A stretch of DNA of 18,080 bases from Promethearchaeota archaeon (lineage in GTDB: Archaea; Asgardarchaeota; Lokiarchaeia; Sigynarchaeales; SOKP01), in the NCBI GenBank assembly GCA_014730295.1, contig WJIN01000306.1, positions 1-18,080 of the forward strand, in the 5' to 3' direction. A program made the translations under genes and the position numbers. Shown in pieces: positions 15,984 through 18,080 of this stretch; position 1 is the first letter of the stretch, and every line of letters starts with the position of its first letter. Below the pieces are notes generated by a model. The model did not search any database, had not been told where the DNA came from, and worked only from the letters and a program-made list of their open reading frames with translations.

Positions 15984-15995
15984 TTTATATATAAA
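15984..15995 (-). promoter_or_regulatory. TATA box of the zinc-finger nuclease gene
   Basis: The minus strand reads TTTATATATAAA, itself palindromic, preceded by TTTTCC. Its centre is about 25 bases from the ATG at 15965, which predicts a leaderless or nearly leaderless transcript independent of the methyltransferase gene upstream. Confidence 0.55.
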
Positions 15996-16292
15996 GGAAA
16001 AGAGAGAATGGAATTAGAAAAAAAGAAAATTACTAGGTTTTTTCTAATAAATAAAGATTTCAATTTTAAGAACTCTTCATTGACTCTTCGTGGATATAGA
16101 TAACTTTCTTACATAATTCATTAATAAGTCTATTCACTTTTCGATAAAAATAACAATCTTATAACATTGATTTGGATTATTTAGTTTTTTTCTAAATATG
16201 ATTTTTCTTCAAAACTATTTAAGACTATTTTTTAGTGTTTTTTCGAAAGATTATATTTTAAATTAATCTGTAAATAAATACAGACGAGAATA

Positions 16293-16315
16293 TCTAGCTC
16301 ATATAATAAGCTAGA
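16293..16315. repeat. Short inverted repeat after the methyltransferase stop
   Basis: TCTAGCT and AGCTAGA arms (7 bp) flank a 9-base AT loop, about 22 bases beyond the methyltransferase stop codon. It is not followed by a T-run, so a terminator role is weak. It could be a protein-binding site or mRNA end structure. Confidence 0.5.
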
Positions 16316-16336
16316 AATTCTATATTATGTTAGAAT

Positions 16337-17860
16337 TCAAAACCAATTAGTTATTTTGCTTGATTGTTTACTAGGTTTTTTACTATATTGTTTTATAAGG
16401 GTTATAATTTGGTCTACTTCTTTTTCCTCGATACAATCTTTTAACTTATTCATATTACCATTTTCTATCATTAATATTGGGAATGTCTTGATTATACTTC
16501 TGGTTTGAGTTAATCCTAAGTATTTTCTTGTGTAATCCGCGCTTGAATACTTATAAGTTGTTAAAAATTCAGAATCTAATTTATCTCTAAAATGTTCTAA
16601 AATTATGTTAAAATATTTGCGAAGGAGGTTTTGTTTTTCAATGGATATTTGGGGTTCAAGAAATATTTGTATAGGAGAAGTTCTATAAGTATTACCTGAG
16701 ACAAATATCCCATCGACCTCGAAATCATCTCTAATGTTATATAGACCAACTCTACCCTCATAGGACCCCGTATCAACTGTTCTAACATATAATATGTTAT
16801 TTAGTACCTTAGATTTTAATTTCTCGTTTATTTCTAATAATTTTCGATTGTATTGATTAGATTCATATTCACTAGTATCAATAACCTCAATCTCTTTTTT
16901 ACCCCTATTTTCTACCACATCATCCATTGTTAGATAGTAGGACACTTTTAATGGTTTTTTAGCTTTAAATTTATCGATAAAAACATTAAATTCAGACCCT
17001 GCTCGGTATTTATATTCAGACCTAAGATGATAATCTCTCTCAATAATCTTATCATTTTTTTTAAATTTAATAGCTTCAAAATTAGCGGCTTCAAGTGAAG
17101 GTTCTTTCTTTTTTTTGAAAAAACCAATAAGGATATTTGTTCCTGTAAATTCGAATATTTTTTTCTCGAAAATATACATCTTCTCAATGTTATAGTATTT
17201 CAGAAAATCTAAGCGAAATTTATTCGAAACTGCTGAGCCGAACAAAAAATTTGTTGGAATAATATACACTAGGCTTTTTACATTATTTCTTAGATCGTTA
17301 ATCATCGCAATTTGATAGAGGTCTTGATATCCCTCATTCTGATGCTCAAAATATTTCAGATGCTTTTTTGTTTCCTCATGTTTCCTTATGTATCCCAAAT
17401 AGAGATAAGGAGGATTAGTAATGTGATACAGAGGGAATTTTTTCTCTTTCAAAAATTCAGGAAAGTTTTCAAGATTATTTCTGTTTTTAATATTCATCTT
17501 TGCCAGTTCTTCTGAGATTCCATAAGACATAGCAGTTTTAATACACTTTTGGACCATTTTTTCCTGAATATCAGATAGAAAAATATGGTTCTCAAAAAAA
17601 TCCTCTCGTTTTCCCTCGGGAATATTTTCTAATATGGGAAAAATTAAGTTTCCCTCACCAGCGTAAAGATCAATCCATAAAAACTCATAGAGTTTATCCT
17701 CTATCTCAGGAAAGATATATGTCTTGAATGTATCTGATGATGTAAGATGGACACCCATCGTCCTTCTCTTACTTCTCTCCTTTTCATGTTCCGCTTGAGT
17801 CAAGTATATCTCCTTAGATGATGCATTTTTAAGAGTGCACGTCTCTGTGGACCTCAACAC
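16337..17860 (-). CDS. N6-adenine DNA methyltransferase (type II-like, NPPY)
   Basis: The frame is 507 residues with a Rossmann methyltransferase core. Motif X area is TMGVHLTSSDTFKTYIFPEI (34-53). Motif I is WIDLYAGEGNLIFP (62-75, S-adenosylmethionine loop), motif II FLSDIQ (94-99) and motif IV HITNPPYLYLGY (146-157), the NPPY that flips and methylates adenine. SLVYIIPTNFLFG (196-208) and an EKKIFEFTGTNILIGFFKKK strand pair (about 233-252) complete the fold. The C-terminal half (about 260-507), with FVSGNTYRTSPIQIFLEP, is probably the target-recognition region. The start is uncertain: GTG at 17858-17860, or ATG at 17756-17758 (Met35). I prefer the longer form because EIYLTQAEHEKERSKRRTMG resembles the leader helix of such enzymes. 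The next gene downstream encodes a nuclease-like protein, suggesting a modification partner. Confidence 0.82.
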   Translation of the reverse strand: MLRSTETCTLKNASSKEIYLTQAEHEKERSKRRTMGVHLTSSDTFKTYIFPEIEDKLYEFLWIDLYAGEGNLIFPILENIPEGKREDFFENHIFLSDIQEKMVQKCIKTAMSYGISEELAKMNIKNRNNLENFPEFLKEKKFPLYHITNPPYLYLGYIRKHEETKKHLKYFEHQNEGYQDLYQIAMINDLRNNVKSLVYIIPTNFLFGSAVSNKFRLDFLKYYNIEKMYIFEKKIFEFTGTNILIGFFKKKKEPSLEAANFEAIKFKKNDKIIERDYHLRSEYKYRAGSEFNVFIDKFKAKKPLKVSYYLTMDDVVENRGKKEIEVIDTSEYESNQYNRKLLEINEKLKSKVLNNILYVRTVDTGSYEGRVGLYNIRDDFEVDGIFVSGNTYRTSPIQIFLEPQISIEKQNLLRKYFNIILEHFRDKLDSEFLTTYKYSSADYTRKYLGLTQTRSIIKTFPILMIENGNMNKLKDCIEEKEVDQIITLIKQYSKKPSKQSSKITNWF

Positions 17861-18080
17861 GTACGTGAATCGGTATTAGGTGGTACTACATGCAGCAGCA
17901 TATTTAGAGTGAGTCATTTTCAAAAATTTATTTGGACTCAACTGATATCGCTGCGGTTTGATCTTAGTTCTTCTATTATTACTATTATATTTTAATTTTT
18001 TGGTGGGGTGTCCGTTTGAAGGAGAAAATTTGATGGGCGGGGTGGTGATAAATTTGAGAACCTTTTGTTTTACGTGAGGG
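17861..18080. other. Right edge: open frame upstream of the methyltransferase, no assigned gene
   Basis: The minus-strand methyltransferase frame continues past its GTG for five codons to a TAA at 17876-17878. Beyond that it is open to the window edge (about 67 codons, basic, ending FLKMTHSKYAAACSTT). I do not recognise it. A perfect palindrome CACGTACGTG (17858-17867) overlaps the GTG. The last 80 bases are G-rich on the plus strand, unlike the rest of the window. No tRNA or other RNA gene is visible. Confidence 0.35.

Larger units (their letters stand above)
15966..16336. other. AT-rich intergenic region between methyltransferase and nuclease genes
   Basis: These 371 bases have no sensible coding frame. 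They hold the nuclease TATA box near the left end and a 7-bp inverted repeat at 16293-16315 near the methyltransferase stop. Several T-tracts on both strands could end transcription. Confidence 0.5.

Noticed and set aside
1..18080. CRISPR array, tRNA, rRNA or transposase
   Set aside because: No regularly spaced repeat, no T-loop/cloverleaf pattern, no transposase motif seen on either strand.

Overview
The window is AT-rich archaeal-type DNA. It has TATA-like boxes about 25 bases before several start codons, few clear Shine-Dalgarno sites and oligo-T ends after genes. The gene content (GPH sugar symporter, paired UroD-fold proteins, SLC13/ArsB-type permease, ferredoxin-dependent 2-oxoacid oxidoreductase, crotonase) would fit an anaerobic Asgard (Lokiarchaeia-like) archaeon. 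No diagnostic eukaryote-like signature protein or rRNA lies in the window, so this placement is an inference.

Layout. Bases 1-156 hold the start of a crotonase-family gene (minus strand). Bases 723-2078 encode an anion/cation permease, followed convergently by a 446-residue membrane-anchored protein of unknown function (2178-3518). Bases 3702-4643 hold a decayed alpha/beta hydrolase with at least four in-frame stops and two homopolymer indels; it can be read continuously only by switching frames. A small unknown gene follows (4602-4916). Bases 5070-11265 look like a carbon-use island: two divergent UroD-superfamily proteins, a GH36-like alpha-galactosidase and a MelB-like sugar symporter.

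Bases 11691-12812 carry the most unusual object, a pyruvate:ferredoxin oxidoreductase beta (PorB-type) gene whose parts are in circularly permuted order. The second half of the protein, beginning at the Asp-Asn of the thiamine-pyrophosphate motif, comes first. It is fused in frame to the first half, which ends just after the GDG of the same motif. This frame is interrupted by one TGA that sits inside a perfect 10-bp inverted repeat with a 3-base loop. The hairpin is in a roughly 30-base in-frame insertion, so downstream coding is preserved on both sides. All four expected [4Fe-4S] cysteines remain.

Bases 12930-17860 hold a candidate DNA-modification/defence pair on the minus strand. The upstream gene is an N6-adenine DNA methyltransferase (NPPY motif). 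The downstream gene encodes a 1011-residue protein that combines a zinc ribbon, five treble-clef-like zinc modules, a Vsr/EDxHD-like PD-(D/E)XK nuclease core and two C-terminal winged helices. I propose the pair as a possible restriction-modification-like system. No CRISPR array, tRNA, rRNA or insertion-sequence transposase was found.
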